Source: Leptospira sp. (GTDB taxonomy: Bacteria > Spirochaetota > Leptospiria > Leptospirales > Leptospiraceae). Taken from it: 37,381 bases of DNA. The notes beneath the pieces are model-generated. The model saw only the letters and a list, made by a program, of their open reading frames with translations. It ran no database searches and was not told where the DNA came from. Positions 9,324 through 17,760 of this stretch are shown here, one piece after another. Within the stretch, counting starts at the first letter, position 1; each line of letters starts with the position of its first letter. The translations under genes were made by a program, and so were the position numbers. Where the stretch lies: contig PEQN01000028.1 in the NCBI GenBank assembly GCA_002786225.1, forward strand, positions 1 through 37,381. Direction: 5' to 3'.

Positions 9324-10091
9324 ATGGAAGACATAGTCATAGAATTAAAGAATGTTCATAAGGCTTTCGGCTCTCGCAAAATTCTGAAAGGAATGAATTT
9401 ACAAGTGAGACGAGGCGAGACTATGGTAATTCTTGGGCCTTCTGGAACAGGTAAATCTGTTTCGCTGAAACACATCACTGGGCTCTTGGAACCAGATGCT
9501 GGTGAATGTTTTATATTCGGTAAGAAAATTTCAGGAGTCCATGAAAAAGATAAGTCAGCACTCAGAGCAAAGATGGGTGTTCTTTTCCAAAGTGGAGCCT
9601 TAATCAATTGGCTTTCCGTTTATGAAAATGTTGCTCTTCCACTTAGAGAGCATAAGCTTGCCTATGGTGCCGAGCTTGATAAGATCGTTATGCAAAAATT
9701 AAAGTGGCTTGATTTAATTCCTGCTAAAGATACGCTTCCTTCCAATATTTCAGGTGGAATGAAAAAGAGAGCTGGACTTGCACGAGCCCTAACAACCAAT
9801 CCTGAAATTGTGTTATATGATGAACCCACATCTGGTTTAGATCCTGTCATGTCGAATGTGATCAATGAATTGGTAATTCGCATGAAAAAGGAACTAGGAC
9901 TCACTTCAGTAGTTGTTACTCATGATATGTCCAGTGCTTATATGATAGCAGATAGAATTAGTTTTATCTATGAAGGACAGGTTATTCTTTGTGGAACAGT
10001 CGATGAAATCCGAAATTCTTCCAATCCTTTGATTCAACAGTTTATTCATGGAAGAACCACAGGTCCAATGATACTAGACCACTCAGAATAA
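9324..10091 (+). CDS. mlaF: Mla/MCE-type ABC transporter ATP-binding protein
   Basis: This 255-residue ABC ATPase has Walker A GPSGTGKS at residues 38-45, a Q-loop in [10 protein letters not shown], the signature [15 protein letters not shown] typical of the MlaF subfamily (GGM rather than GGQ), Walker [13 protein letters not shown], and a switch His in VVTHDM. It should power the MlaE permease on the cytoplasmic face of the inner membrane. It begins 2 bases after mlaE. The MCE gene follows 48 bases later in the same frame as this stop. Confidence 0.95.
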   Translation: MEDIVIELKNVHKAFGSRKILKGMNLQVRRGETMVILGPSGTGKSVSLKHITGLLEPDAGECFIFGKKISGVHEKDKSALRAKMGVLFQSGALINWLSVYENVALPLREHKLAYGAELDKIVMQKLKWLDLIPAKDTLPSNISGGMKKRAGLARALTTNPEIVLYDEPTSGLDPVMSNVINELVIRMKKELGLTSVVVTHDMSSAYMIADRISFIYEGQVILCGTVDEIRNSSNPLIQQFIHGRTTGPMILDHSE

Positions 10092-10139
10092 AAAAGGATT
10101 GACCATGATTCAGAAAACCCTAGAAGTAAGAGAGTCTCT

Positions 10140-10916
10140 ATGCAATACATTCGATATTCAATCGTAGGCGTTTTATTTGTTTCAGCTATAGCAATTGTTG
10201 GCTACTTCTCTGTTCTAACGGATGGTGGACCTTTGCAGAAGGATGGAGTTCAGACTGTCATCTATTTCCCCAACGCAGAAGGAATCAAGATCGGCAATAA
10301 GGTAACCATTCATGGCGTTCCCTATGGCTATGTCTCCAAGGTAAACTTAGTTCATTTTGATGAGAACGGGGAAATCCTTGCTCCTGGAGAACTAGGCATA
10401 GGAACCAAGGTTCAAATTACCTTAGTTCTAAAAGGCCCAATCAAAATTTATGAGAACTATGAAGCAACCATTAAGAACGAGTCCCTGCTATCAGGAAGAG
10501 TGATTTCACTTGACCCTGGTTCTAGATTTCCACGCGATCCCAAGACTTTTGAATTCCAGACATCTGGGAGTGAGTATCTTGTGCTTTCTGATTATACATC
10601 GAAAAAATCAGCCACCTCCCCTAGTTTAAAAGGGAAGGTTACCGAAGATCCCCTTGTCTCCTTATCCGAGTTAATTGCGGAAAACCGAGCAGACATTCGT
10701 AAGACCTTCGCTAATATTTCAGATATTACCTCCAAGATCAATAATGGGGAAGGAACCTTAGGTAGGCTTATCAATGAAAATGAAGTCCACAGCAATGTAA
10801 ATACAACTCTAACCGATGCACAAATAGTGCTTAGAGAACTCAGAGAAGGATTAGAGGATTTACGGGAGCAAGCACCTGTGACAAGTTTCATTCGCGCTGC
10901 CTTAAGTGCCTTTTGA
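10140..10916 (+). CDS. mlaD: MCE domain protein (MlaD-like)
   Basis: This 258-residue protein has one N-terminal membrane anchor (residues ~6-24) followed by a single MCE domain. The MCE signature is clear at residues ~46-70: [23 protein letters not shown]. The C-terminal third (after about residue 150) is polar and helical, with heptad-like Leu spacing near the end, and a [11 protein letters not shown] segment also seen in other MCE proteins. MCE proteins form hexameric rings in the periplasm that shuttle lipids. No separate MlaC-like periplasmic carrier or MlaA-like outer-membrane gene is present here, so the exported repeat protein at 7139 is a candidate partner (inference). Confidence 0.92.
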   Translation: MQYIRYSIVGVLFVSAIAIVGYFSVLTDGGPLQKDGVQTVIYFPNAEGIKIGNKVTIHGVPYGYVSKVNLVHFDENGEILAPGELGIGTKVQITLVLKGPIKIYENYEATIKNESLLSGRVISLDPGSRFPRDPKTFEFQTSGSEYLVLSDYTSKKSATSPSLKGKVTEDPLVSLSELIAENRADIRKTFANISDITSKINNGEGTLGRLINENEVHSNVNTTLTDAQIVLRELREGLEDLREQAPVTSFIRAALSAF

Positions 10917-11024
10917 TAAAATGATCCAAACCCATTATTATAGTTCCTTTTTTAGAAATTAGCAACCTTAGCCTCAACAAAAATCTTTTGCCTTAGAATA
11001 GATTCGATAAAAGAATCCCATTCA

Positions 11025-11180
11025 ATGAAGAAGGAAGTTTTCTTTATAACAGGAATTTGGATACCTAGCCTAACTTTTTTGGGTATTTATACTCCTGTTG
11101 CTAGGATGAGACACTGTTGTAAAAAGGAGACAGTTTTTCCCTCTAAAAAGAGTAAACTTGCTATTTGTTCATTATTATGA
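11025..11180 (+). CDS. Possible small membrane-like ORF (51 aa), doubtful
   Basis: An ATG at 11025 opens 51 codons ending in TGA at 11178-11180. The peptide starts with Lys-Lys followed by a hydrophobic stretch (VFFITGIWIPSLTFLGIY), then has a Cys-Cys pair and a basic second half. No good ribosome-binding site precedes it. It could be a small membrane protein, a fragment of a lost gene or chance. No homology can be claimed. Confidence 0.2.
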   Translation: MKKEVFFITGIWIPSLTFLGIYTPVARMRHCCKKETVFPSKKSKLAICSLL

Positions 11181-11247
11181 TTTGGCGAATGGATGCAATA
11201 TTCGCATGTGAATGGCTGATTCAAGCATTTTAGAACAATTTAAACTG

Positions 11248-11272
11248 AATTCTCAGATCTGGTACGAGAATT
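11248..11272 (+). promoter_or_regulatory. Inverted repeat in lpxC leader
   Basis: AATTCTC at 11248-11254 is complementary to GAGAATT at 11266-11272, with an 11-base loop. It lies about 40 bases before the lpxC start, where it could act as a leader hairpin or an operator. The stem is AT-rich and there is no T run, so it is not a terminator. Confidence 0.25.
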
Positions 11273-11311
11273 GCTCCTATAGAATTAGAGAAAATATCTC
11301 AGGAACCAAAA

Positions 11312-12220
11312 ATGGAACCCATATTTAGAAAAACTGTCAAAAATACTATTCGATTGCAAGGACTAGGACTCCATTCTGGAAAGACTGTCAACCTTACAAT
11401 CCATCCGAGTGAAAGCGGATCAGGCATTCAATTCCTTCATACTACTCCTAACAAGAAAACCATCATACCAGTACATGTAGACCAAGTGATTGACACGGGA
11501 AATGCAGTTACCTTGGGACAAGATGGAGTTAAGATACAAACCATAGAGCACTTAATGGCGGCTCTACACACCTTGGGAATTACAGATGCCATACTTGAAA
11601 TTGATAGCCATGAAGTCCCTATTATGGACGGTTCATCCCTGCCTTTTCTAGAAGCAATTATTGCCACAGGTTCCTTATCTTTTAGAGATCAAATCGAACC
11701 TATAAAAATATCCAATCCAATTTGGGTTGTGGAAGGGGACAAATACCTAGTACTACTTCCATCCGATGAGCTCAAAGTAACCTACAACATAGATTTCAAC
11801 CATCCCTTGCTAAGAGGTCAGACTCTTACTACAAGCCTTGATCAAAATACTCTATTGAATGAGATTCTACCAGCTAGAACCTTTGGCTTTCTGAAGGATG
11901 TCGAATATCTACAATCTAGAGGTTTAGCTCTTGGCGGCTCCTTAGACAATGCAGTTGTTCTTACGGAAGATGGCTATTTGAATGATGAACTTCGATTTGA
12001 AAATGAATGCATACGACACAAAGTTTTAGATTTAATTGGTGATCTTGCTGTTCTAGGTCGGCCCTTTACAGGTCATTTGATTGCATCTAAGGCTGGACAT
12101 GGATTGGATATATCCTTAGCCAAATGCATACTAGAACAAGAAAAAGCCAACGAATTCTCTAAATACAAGGATTACAGATCCAATTCAAATTCAAAGAATT
12201 GGAACCAAAAAAGAGCATAG
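11312..12220 (+). CDS. lpxC: UDP-3-O-acyl-N-acetylglucosamine deacetylase
   Basis: LpxC is the zinc-dependent deacetylase that commits substrate to lipid A synthesis. The 302-residue length fits the family. Zinc ligands are visible: His80 in TIEHLMAAL, His236 and Asp240 in RHKVLDLIGDL. The general acid His263 lies in AGHGLDI, and Glu79 precedes the first His as expected. The start has an AGGA site 7 bases upstream. Its presence means the organism makes LPS, which favours Leptospira over LPS-free spirochaetes. PTS enzyme I follows after 48 bases. Confidence 0.97.
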   Translation: MEPIFRKTVKNTIRLQGLGLHSGKTVNLTIHPSESGSGIQFLHTTPNKKTIIPVHVDQVIDTGNAVTLGQDGVKIQTIEHLMAALHTLGITDAILEIDSHEVPIMDGSSLPFLEAIIATGSLSFRDQIEPIKISNPIWVVEGDKYLVLLPSDELKVTYNIDFNHPLLRGQTLTTSLDQNTLLNEILPARTFGFLKDVEYLQSRGLALGGSLDNAVVLTEDGYLNDELRFENECIRHKVLDLIGDLAVLGRPFTGHLIASKAGHGLDISLAKCILEQEKANEFSKYKDYRSNSNSKNWNQKRA

Positions 12221-12268
12221 TTCAAATTTTAGCTTTTCAAAATCCACAACCATTTCAAATTAAAGGCT

Positions 12269-14011
12269 ATGGTTGATGAGAAGATATTATTCTACGGTAT
12301 TACTGCATACCCAGGAGTAATATATGGAAAAGTACGTAAAGTTCGCAATTCCGCCGATCATAATTTAATCCAAAGATCTGATCTCCAGGCTGATGAGATT
12401 CCAGGCGAAATAGAGCTCTTTGATTCCTCACTCAACCGCACTGAAAAAGAACTTACCAACATCATAGCTGAAAATGAGCAAGTCGCTGGATCATTTGAAC
12501 TTAGAGAAATTCTCAGTTCCCAAAAAGATATGGTACGTGATCCTTTGTTATACGAAAGAGTGATTGAACGAATTAAAATTCATGGAGAAAATGCCCCACT
12601 CGCTGTTGAAACAACAATACGAAATATTTATGAAGAATTCATGGGGCTTGGCGATTCTTTCTTCCAAGATAGAGCAGACCACATCCTAGACATAGGAAAG
12701 CGTATTTCTAAAAATCTCATGCAGAAAAATCTTTCTTTGAATGAGCCCTTAAAGAACCTTCCTGAAAATGTCATTCTAGTAGCAAGGGATCTTACTCCCT
12801 CCGAAATGATCAATCTCGACAAATCTAAGGTCTTGGGAATAGCAACTGATTTTGGTGGAAAGACTGGCCACATGGCTATCATAGCTAGAAATTATGGAAT
12901 ACCAACTATTGTTGGACTTCGAAATATTTATTCGAATGTAGAAGATGAAGAATATATTTTGTTAGATGCTGACAGAGGATTTCTTAAGAAAAATCCTCAT
13001 ATCGAAGAATTTAAAAGTTTTGGGCATCGCTCGAATCTTACTGAGCACAAAGAATGGAATTCAAAGACTATACTAAAAACCTTAGATGGCGAAAGAATTT
13101 ATCTCAAAGCAAATCTAGAGAATGAAGAAGGTTGCGAGGAAATCCTAGAAAAGAATGCAGAAGGTGTTGGTTTGTTCCGATCGGAAGTTCTTTTCCTTCA
13201 AATTAAGGATCATACACCTACTGAAGAAGAACAATTTGTAATCTACAGAAGAATTCTTAAAAAAATGAATGAGAAGCCTGTAGTTATTCGAGTATTTGAT
13301 ATAGGTGCCGACAAATTTGAGTTAGGTGCTCATGAAGATAATCCTTTCCTTGGCAATAGAGGCATACGTTATTTGATCAGACATCCAAATCTTTTTAAAG
13401 AACAACTTCGTGCCCTACTGCGAGCATCCATTTATGGCAATTTAAAAATTCTAATTCCCATGATAACTACCGTTAAAGAAATTGAGCGGACTAAAGAATT
13501 ATTACAAGAATGCAGATTGGAATTATTAAATGAAGGCTATGATGTGAAAGACAAAATTCCTCTAGGAATTATGATAGAAACGCCTTCTTGCGCGATTGGA
13601 TTGGAAAATTATTTGCATGGAATTGATTTTCTATCTATAGGAACCAATGATCTCCTGCAATATCTAATGGCTGTTGGAAGAAACAATTACTCTATATCCG
13701 ATTTATACAATCCATTTCATATAGTGTTTTTACAAACTCTAGAAAATATAGCAATCATAGCCAAGAAGAAAAAAATACCTATTAGTATCTGTGGAGAAGT
13801 TGCTACCGATCCAGATATGATAGGATTATTGATAGCCATGGGGTTTCGAGAATTATCAGTCTCTGCTCCCTTCCTTCATGAGATTCATGAGAGAATTTCT
13901 CATACCAAACTCAAAGATATGAAATCACTTCTCAAAAAAGTAAAAGCTCTTTCCTTATTAGAAAAGTATTTTGAGATAGAGGCCTTGATAAGAGAGCAAA
14001 ATAGCAATTGA
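12269..14011 (+). CDS. ptsI: Phosphoenolpyruvate--protein phosphotransferase (PTS enzyme I)
   Basis: Enzyme I takes phosphate from PEP onto an active-site histidine and passes it to HPr. In this 580-residue protein the phospho-His domain motif GGKTGHMAIIARNYGIPTIVG places the active His at 201. The PEP-binding barrel follows with GVGLFRSEVLFL, RVFDIGADK, GNRGIRYLIRHP, GIMIETPSC, SIGTNDLLQY and the catalytic Cys motif SICGEVATDP. There is no GAF domain, so this is PtsI-like rather than PtsP. No HPr or EII gene lies nearby, so a regulatory PTS, rather than sugar uptake, is possible (inference from context only). It probably shares a transcript with lpxC. Confidence 0.94.
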   Translation: MVDEKILFYGITAYPGVIYGKVRKVRNSADHNLIQRSDLQADEIPGEIELFDSSLNRTEKELTNIIAENEQVAGSFELREILSSQKDMVRDPLLYERVIERIKIHGENAPLAVETTIRNIYEEFMGLGDSFFQDRADHILDIGKRISKNLMQKNLSLNEPLKNLPENVILVARDLTPSEMINLDKSKVLGIATDFGGKTGHMAIIARNYGIPTIVGLRNIYSNVEDEEYILLDADRGFLKKNPHIEEFKSFGHRSNLTEHKEWNSKTILKTLDGERIYLKANLENEEGCEEILEKNAEGVGLFRSEVLFLQIKDHTPTEEEQFVIYRRILKKMNEKPVVIRVFDIGADKFELGAHEDNPFLGNRGIRYLIRHPNLFKEQLRALLRASIYGNLKILIPMITTVKEIERTKELLQECRLELLNEGYDVKDKIPLGIMIETPSCAIGLENYLHGIDFLSIGTNDLLQYLMAVGRNNYSISDLYNPFHIVFLQTLENIAIIAKKKKIPISICGEVATDPDMIGLLIAMGFRELSVSAPFLHEIHERISHTKLKDMKSLLKKVKALSLLEKYFEIEALIREQNSN

Positions 14012-14097
14012 AAGTCTTGGGCGCCTTTGTAGGTCTTTATCTTATCCGTCTAGCCCTTGCAAGCTGGCTAATGGTAGAAGTTGCGAATTCCTTGTAA
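14008..14097 (+). CDS. Possible 29-aa hydrophobic ORF overlapping the ptsI stop
   Basis: A TTG at 14008 overlaps the ptsI stop (TTGA) and opens 29 codons encoding a hydrophobic, signal-anchor-like peptide (KVLGAFVGLYLIRLALASW core) that ends with TAA at 14095-14097. The overlap geometry is like the coupled starts elsewhere in this window. It may be a real small membrane protein, the 5' stub of a truncated gene, or chance. No family is recognised. Confidence 0.25.
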   Translation: MKVLGAFVGLYLIRLALASWLMVEVANSL

Positions 14098-14154
14098 GCA
14101 ACTAAAAGAACTTGGACACTAAAATCTGCGCTCAAATCTTCCATGCAATTTAGT

Positions 14155-14187
14155 TCTTTAGAATTGAATCCATAATTATTCTAAAGA
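14155..14187 (+). terminator. Hairpin downstream of ptsI, possible terminator
   Basis: TCTTTAGAAT (14155-14164) pairs perfectly with ATTCTAAAGA (14178-14187) over a 13-base loop, followed by TTTATAAT. It sits about 145 bases after the ptsI stop. The stem is AT-rich and the T run is short, so terminator function is uncertain. Confidence 0.4.
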
Positions 14188-14450
14188 TTTATAATCGGTT
14201 TCAGCCTTAACTTAACAAATTACTCTCGCTTTTTTACTTGGAAATGAAGTGGTTCTAAAGGATTTTCTTTATTCGGAAAAAAAATAAAAAAATTATTTCC
14301 ATCTTTTTCAAAAACTTAAGGCATTCAAATAAGCATGAGATGAGTAAATTATTTCGCAAATAAGAATTTCTCTGAAATTTGAATTTTCATTTTAAAATTC
14401 TTGGATTATTGATGTAATTGTTGGTCATGTTGAGAATAGATATCATTGCC

Positions 14451-14467
14451 GTAGGATTGAATCCTAC
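14451..14467. repeat. Palindromic element GTAGGATT-G-AATCCTAC
   Basis: Two perfect 8-base arms are separated by one base. It stands alone in the gene-poor gap, flanked by GCC on the left and AGTTAGGG on the right. It looks like a REP-type repeat unit or an operator for a dimeric protein. No second copy was noticed in this window. Confidence 0.4.
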
Positions 14468-14539
14468 AGTTAGGGTAAAATCCTGAAAATCAAACAAAAT
14501 TCCACTTTCATCGAAAAATTCGATTCAAATTTTCTGTAA

Positions 14540-14749
14540 TTAAACAGATTTATATTTTAAATGCCTTATTAAATCAACCAATAGAAAGGTTCTACTAATA
14601 CGTCCCTTATAATAATCTGAACTAGGAGGTGGAATATTTTCTTTTCCTAGATACACTTCTCTGACTTTCAGTTGAATACCCAAAAAATTACCGAATAAAA
14701 TAGTTTGATTAAATGGATAATACTATAGCATAGTTCCTAGTACTTGCAT
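14540..14749 (-). pseudogene. Possible gene remnant with internal stop
   Basis: On the minus strand an ATG at 14747-14749 opens 8 codons, then a TAG (14723-14725) is followed in the same frame by 60 codons to a TAA at 14540-14542. The segment after the TAG reads like protein, with QLKVREVYLGKENIPPPSSD and a Leu-rich end (FLLVDLIRHLKYKSV). There is no start codon after the TAG except a TTG. It could be the decayed end of a gene, or chance in AT-rich DNA. I recognise no family. Confidence 0.25.
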
Positions 14750-14838
14750 TTAAATGTTTACAAGTAATTATTCCGTACCTTAGATTCTCAACTTCAATGC
14801 AAAAGCAATTCCCTTTCCAATACCAACTATCATAATTA

Positions 14839-16008
14839 TCAAATATCATGAAATGGATCTATTAGATCTTTATCTAAGGCGATTTCTTCCGCATAACGAT
14901 CTGTCATACCTGCTATGTAATCACAGATAACTCTGTATTTTCCATCTAACTCCATCCTCTGGAAGTAGGATGAGGGGAGCTCTTGTTCATTTTCACTGAA
15001 GTAATGAAATAATACTTGGATAATTTCTTTTCCAAAATTACTTAACTCTAAGACAACTGGATGTTTATAAAGTTTTTCATGCAAATATTTCTTTAGTTCT
15101 GTAACAGACTCATGCATATTTTGTGAAAAACCTACAAGACGTATCGATTTTTGATAAGCCTCACCAAGACTTTGTCTAGAGACGATTCTATTTTCTTCAA
15201 GCCGTGAATCGATTTCATGAACTAAATCAGTAACCATAGCATTTAACATAGAACGAATTGTTTCACGCACTAAGAGCTTTTCTGAGGCTTGAGGGTATTT
15301 CTTTTGAACTTGATGATAATTTTGGTCAAAGATTTGGATTTTTTTTAGATCTTTTAGACCTAGAAGATTGGATTCATAACCATCTTCCACATCATGATTG
15401 TTATATGCTATTCCATCACACACATCAGTAATCATAGATTCAAGACTCGGTCCTATGATTTGCCTTGATTCCAATTGATTCGAATCCTGGTAATCTCCTC
15501 CATGTTTCATTATGCCCATGAGGGTTTCGCGACATAGATTCAAACCAGGAAAGCTCGCATAACGATTCTCAAGATATTGAACAATTCGTAAAGACTGCTT
15601 ATTGTGTTCGAAACCACCCTTCCCTATCATCAATTCTTGCAGTACATCCTGACCTGCATGTCCAAAGGGTGCATGCCCTAAATCATGAGCAAGAGCTATC
15701 GTTTCGGCAAGATATGTATTCAATCCTAGACTTAGTGCAACTGTTCTAGTAATCGCTGATACTTCTAAGGTATGCGTGAGACGATTGCGGTAATTGTCTC
15801 CAATGGAAGCGATAAAAACCTGTGTCTTGTACTCAAGCCGCCGAAAGGCTTGGCAGTGGATAATTCTATCCTTATCTCTTTGGAAGGGAAGTCTGTATTC
15901 ATGATTACCCTCCTCAAAGATTCTACCTCCATGGTCTCCGTGCTTAACAGCATAAACTGCAAGTTTGGTATCTTCTTCTTGTATTAAATCTTCGAATTTT
16001 TTAATCAT
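14839..16008 (-). CDS. dgt: Deoxyguanosinetriphosphate triphosphohydrolase-like HD protein
   Basis: This 389-residue protein belongs to the HD-domain dNTPase family, which cleaves dNTPs to deoxynucleosides and triphosphate. Visible: the N-terminal substrate-site segment RDKDRIIHCQAFRRLEYKTQV, the first metal His in NRLTHTLEVS (His79), the HD pair in AHDLGHAPFGHAG (His108-Asp109), and the later DVCDGIAYNNHD motif carrying the last metal Asp. The length matches the type 2 dGTPase-like group. Substrate preference (dGTP versus other dNTPs) cannot be read. It is divergent from the DedA gene at 16100, with 91 bases between the starts. Confidence 0.93.
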   Translation of the reverse strand: MIKKFEDLIQEEDTKLAVYAVKHGDHGGRIFEEGNHEYRLPFQRDKDRIIHCQAFRRLEYKTQVFIASIGDNYRNRLTHTLEVSAITRTVALSLGLNTYLAETIALAHDLGHAPFGHAGQDVLQELMIGKGGFEHNKQSLRIVQYLENRYASFPGLNLCRETLMGIMKHGGDYQDSNQLESRQIIGPSLESMITDVCDGIAYNNHDVEDGYESNLLGLKDLKKIQIFDQNYHQVQKKYPQASEKLLVRETIRSMLNAMVTDLVHEIDSRLEENRIVSRQSLGEAYQKSIRLVGFSQNMHESVTELKKYLHEKLYKHPVVLELSNFGKEIIQVLFHYFSENEQELPSSYFQRMELDGKYRVICDYIAGMTDRYAEEIALDKDLIDPFHDI

Positions 16009-16099
16009 TTGTTAAAAAGGGAAAAGAAATCTGTTTTCCTTTAATTCGACCTCTATCAGTATAGTATAAGGGATAAAAAGACAAATTCTCTCAAATTTC

Positions 16100-16714
16100 A
16101 TGGAATTATTAACTCAATTAATCGAATTTTTTTCATCCTATGGCTACCTAGCCGTATTTGGAATCTTAATCGCTTGTGGATTTGGACTTCCTGTTCCAGA
16201 AGATATTTCCTTAGTTGCAGGCGGAGTGATTTCTGGTTTGGGTTTTACCAATCCACATATTATGTTCTTAGTTGGTATGGCTGGGGTTTTGATGGGAGAT
16301 AGCTTGGTCTTCCTTGTAGGTAAGCGATACGGGGAGAAAGCACTCAAGATCCCCTTCATTTCTAGGCTTTTGGGTCCAGAGACATTTGCCCAAGTTCAAG
16401 AAAAATTCCACAAATATGGATTTTGGGTGGTCTTCTTCGGCAGATTTATGCCAGGACTGAGAATGCCAATTTATTTCACGGCTGGGACTTCTGGCAAAAT
16501 TAGCTTTATACGTTTTTTTATTACAGATGGAACGGCTGCTCTTATTTCTGTTCCTATCTGGGTATACCTGGGATACTTCTTCGCTTTGAATTTGGATGAA
16601 TTGATGGAATGGGTTCGCAGGAGCCAAATTACAGTTCTAATTTCCATTGCGGTTATCATTGCTGGTGTTTTTTTATTTTTTTACATGAAAAGCAAAATTG
16701 AAAAGAAGCTATGA
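16100..16714 (+). CDS. DedA family membrane protein (second copy)
   Basis: This 204-residue polytopic protein has the DedA features: GFGLPVPEDISLVAGGVISG near residues 27-46, GDSLVFLVGKRYG, and GRFMPGLRMPIYFTAGTSG with the conserved Arg and Gly in the second re-entrant loop. It differs clearly from the DedA protein at 783 (Pro-Glu-Asp in place of Pro-Gly-Asp), so the two belong to different subgroups. Its stop overlaps the start of the lipoprotein gene (ATGA), indicating a two-gene operon. Confidence 0.92.
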   Translation: MELLTQLIEFFSSYGYLAVFGILIACGFGLPVPEDISLVAGGVISGLGFTNPHIMFLVGMAGVLMGDSLVFLVGKRYGEKALKIPFISRLLGPETFAQVQEKFHKYGFWVVFFGRFMPGLRMPIYFTAGTSGKISFIRFFITDGTAALISVPIWVYLGYFFALNLDELMEWVRRSQITVLISIAVIIAGVFLFFYMKSKIEKKL

Positions 16715-17217
16715 AGGTACATTTTCTTATTTTACATCGAGTAAGCTTATTCATAAGTTTTTATGTTCTTCTCACTACCTGTACTAATTATTCTGCATCT
16801 CGTTCAAGAACAGCTCCACCCATTATTATATCTATTTCTTCAAAAGTAGCAGGCATTTATACCTTACAGATTCGAGCGCAAAATCCTGAGATTCTTTTCA
16901 CAGGCTATAGACTCTATGCTGGAGGTTCTGTGAACGAATCCAGAAACCCACCAAATTTAAATATAGGCTTTGATTGTTTACGTGGTGTAGCACAACCAAT
17001 TATCCCCAATCAACCTATAGATTATACCTTTGAGATTCATCCTGATGGTGGATCTGCTTCTTCTGGTTCTGCATGTCGTTTTCAGGCATCTCTTAGCCCA
17101 GGTACTTTTGTCACCATCAGAAGTTTATCAATCGGACTTAACCTCACATCATCTAGCGGAAGTTATTCTATTTCAGGGCCGTCTAATACTTTTGTTCTTC
17201 CCAATCCAAGTCCCTAA
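16711..17217 (+). CDS. Putative lipoprotein
   Basis: A 168-residue protein whose signal peptide ends in LLTTC (Cys at about residue 24), an acceptable spirochaetal lipobox. The mature part is rich in Ser, Gly, Pro and Asn with alternating hydrophobic residues (AGIYTLQIRAQN, FTGYRLYAGG), typical of a fibronectin- or Ig-like beta sandwich. Two Cys residues in the mature part (FDCLRG and SACRF) could form a disulphide. It is translationally coupled to the DedA gene (ATGA). The last 45 bases overlap the end of the convergent J-domain gene. The function is unknown. Confidence 0.75.
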   Translation: MKVHFLILHRVSLFISFYVLLTTCTNYSASRSRTAPPIIISISSKVAGIYTLQIRAQNPEILFTGYRLYAGGSVNESRNPPNLNIGFDCLRGVAQPIIPNQPIDYTFEIHPDGGSASSGSACRFQASLSPGTFVTIRSLSIGLNLTSSSGSYSISGPSNTFVLPNPSP

Positions 17218-17760
17218 GCGTTTGATAGAATCCCTTGCATCATTGACCCAAATACTTTCTGGATACTCTTTGAGAATTGTATTATAAGCACTAAGTGGGC
17301 TAATCAAATCAGATATGAGTTTCTTCAAAGGTGGATTCTCATCAGGATCTAAAAAAACAGGATTGCCCTTGGTTTTATCAAAATATTCTAATATAGCAAT
17401 ATTTTCCTCATCCTTAGCTTTCTTATAAATCATATAAGAAATATCCGAGGATGGGCGCCTCTCAAGATTTTCTGTTTCAAGGCTCGAAGTATTTTTAGTC
17501 TTCAAATTTCCATTCATACCCGTTTGCAACTCTTGTTTGAGAGTCTTGGAAGCTAATTCCGTTTTTCTTTTGAGATGTTGCTCTAAGATTTCTTTAGAGC
17601 GCATAAGTTCATTAAAAAGTATAGAACTTGTATACTCGCCAGCATCTGGATGGTACTTTTTGGCGAGCTCTCTGTATTTGGCGTGAAATTCTTCTTCAGT
17701 AAATGGAAGCTCTAGATTAAAAAATCCAAGAGCGAGTTCTAGCAGATCCTCTTCTTCCAA
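17173..17760 (-). CDS. J-domain (DnaJ-like) protein
   Basis: This 195-residue protein opens with a J domain: a helix to residue ~15, then TEEEFHAKYRELAKKYHPDAG with the diagnostic HPD at residues 37-39. It therefore probably stimulates a DnaK-type chaperone. It has no Gly/Phe region or zinc-finger domain. After a polar linker, the C-terminal part (YNTILKEYPESIWVNDARDS) resembles a TPR-like helix pair. The gene overlaps the preceding coiled-coil gene by 22 bases, which in turn follows fliS, so it may handle flagellar client proteins (inference). Confidence 0.85.
   Translation of the reverse strand: MEEEDLLELALGFFNLELPFTEEEFHAKYRELAKKYHPDAGEYTSSILFNELMRSKEILEQHLKRKTELASKTLKQELQTGMNGNLKTKNTSSLETENLERRPSSDISYMIYKKAKDEENIAILEYFDKTKGNPVFLDPDENPPLKKLISDLISPLSAYNTILKEYPESIWVNDARDSIKRLGTWIGKNKSIRRP

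Larger units (their letters stand above)
10917..11311 (+). other. Intergenic region upstream of lpxC
   Basis: This 395-base gap is AT-rich and contains no long reading frame. It holds a possible 51-codon small frame (11025-11180) and a 7-bp inverted repeat just upstream of lpxC (11248-11272). A ribosome-binding site AGGA at 11301-11304 lies 7 bases before the lpxC ATG. I could not identify a convincing -35/-10 promoter by eye. Confidence 0.5.
14098..14838. other. Long gene-poor intergenic region
   Basis: This is the largest gap in the window. It is very AT-rich with many in-frame stops on both strands. It contains a terminator-like 10-bp hairpin after ptsI (14155-14187), a perfect palindromic element (14451-14467), a 6-bp inverted repeat ATCGAA/TTCGAT (14510-14524), a protein-like fragment with an internal stop on the minus strand (14540-14749), and TACTTG/CAAGTA arms at 14741-14766. 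I see no tRNA or other recognised RNA. Confidence 0.6.

Noticed and set aside
14510..14524. ATCGAA/TTCGAT inverted repeat as a terminator
   Set aside because: Only six AT-rich base pairs with no T run in either direction; likely chance in AT-rich DNA.
16144..16627. Several minus-strand frames of 70-119 codons across the second DedA gene
   Set aside because: They are shadows of the DedA frame, with no signal peptide, motif or ribosome-binding site.
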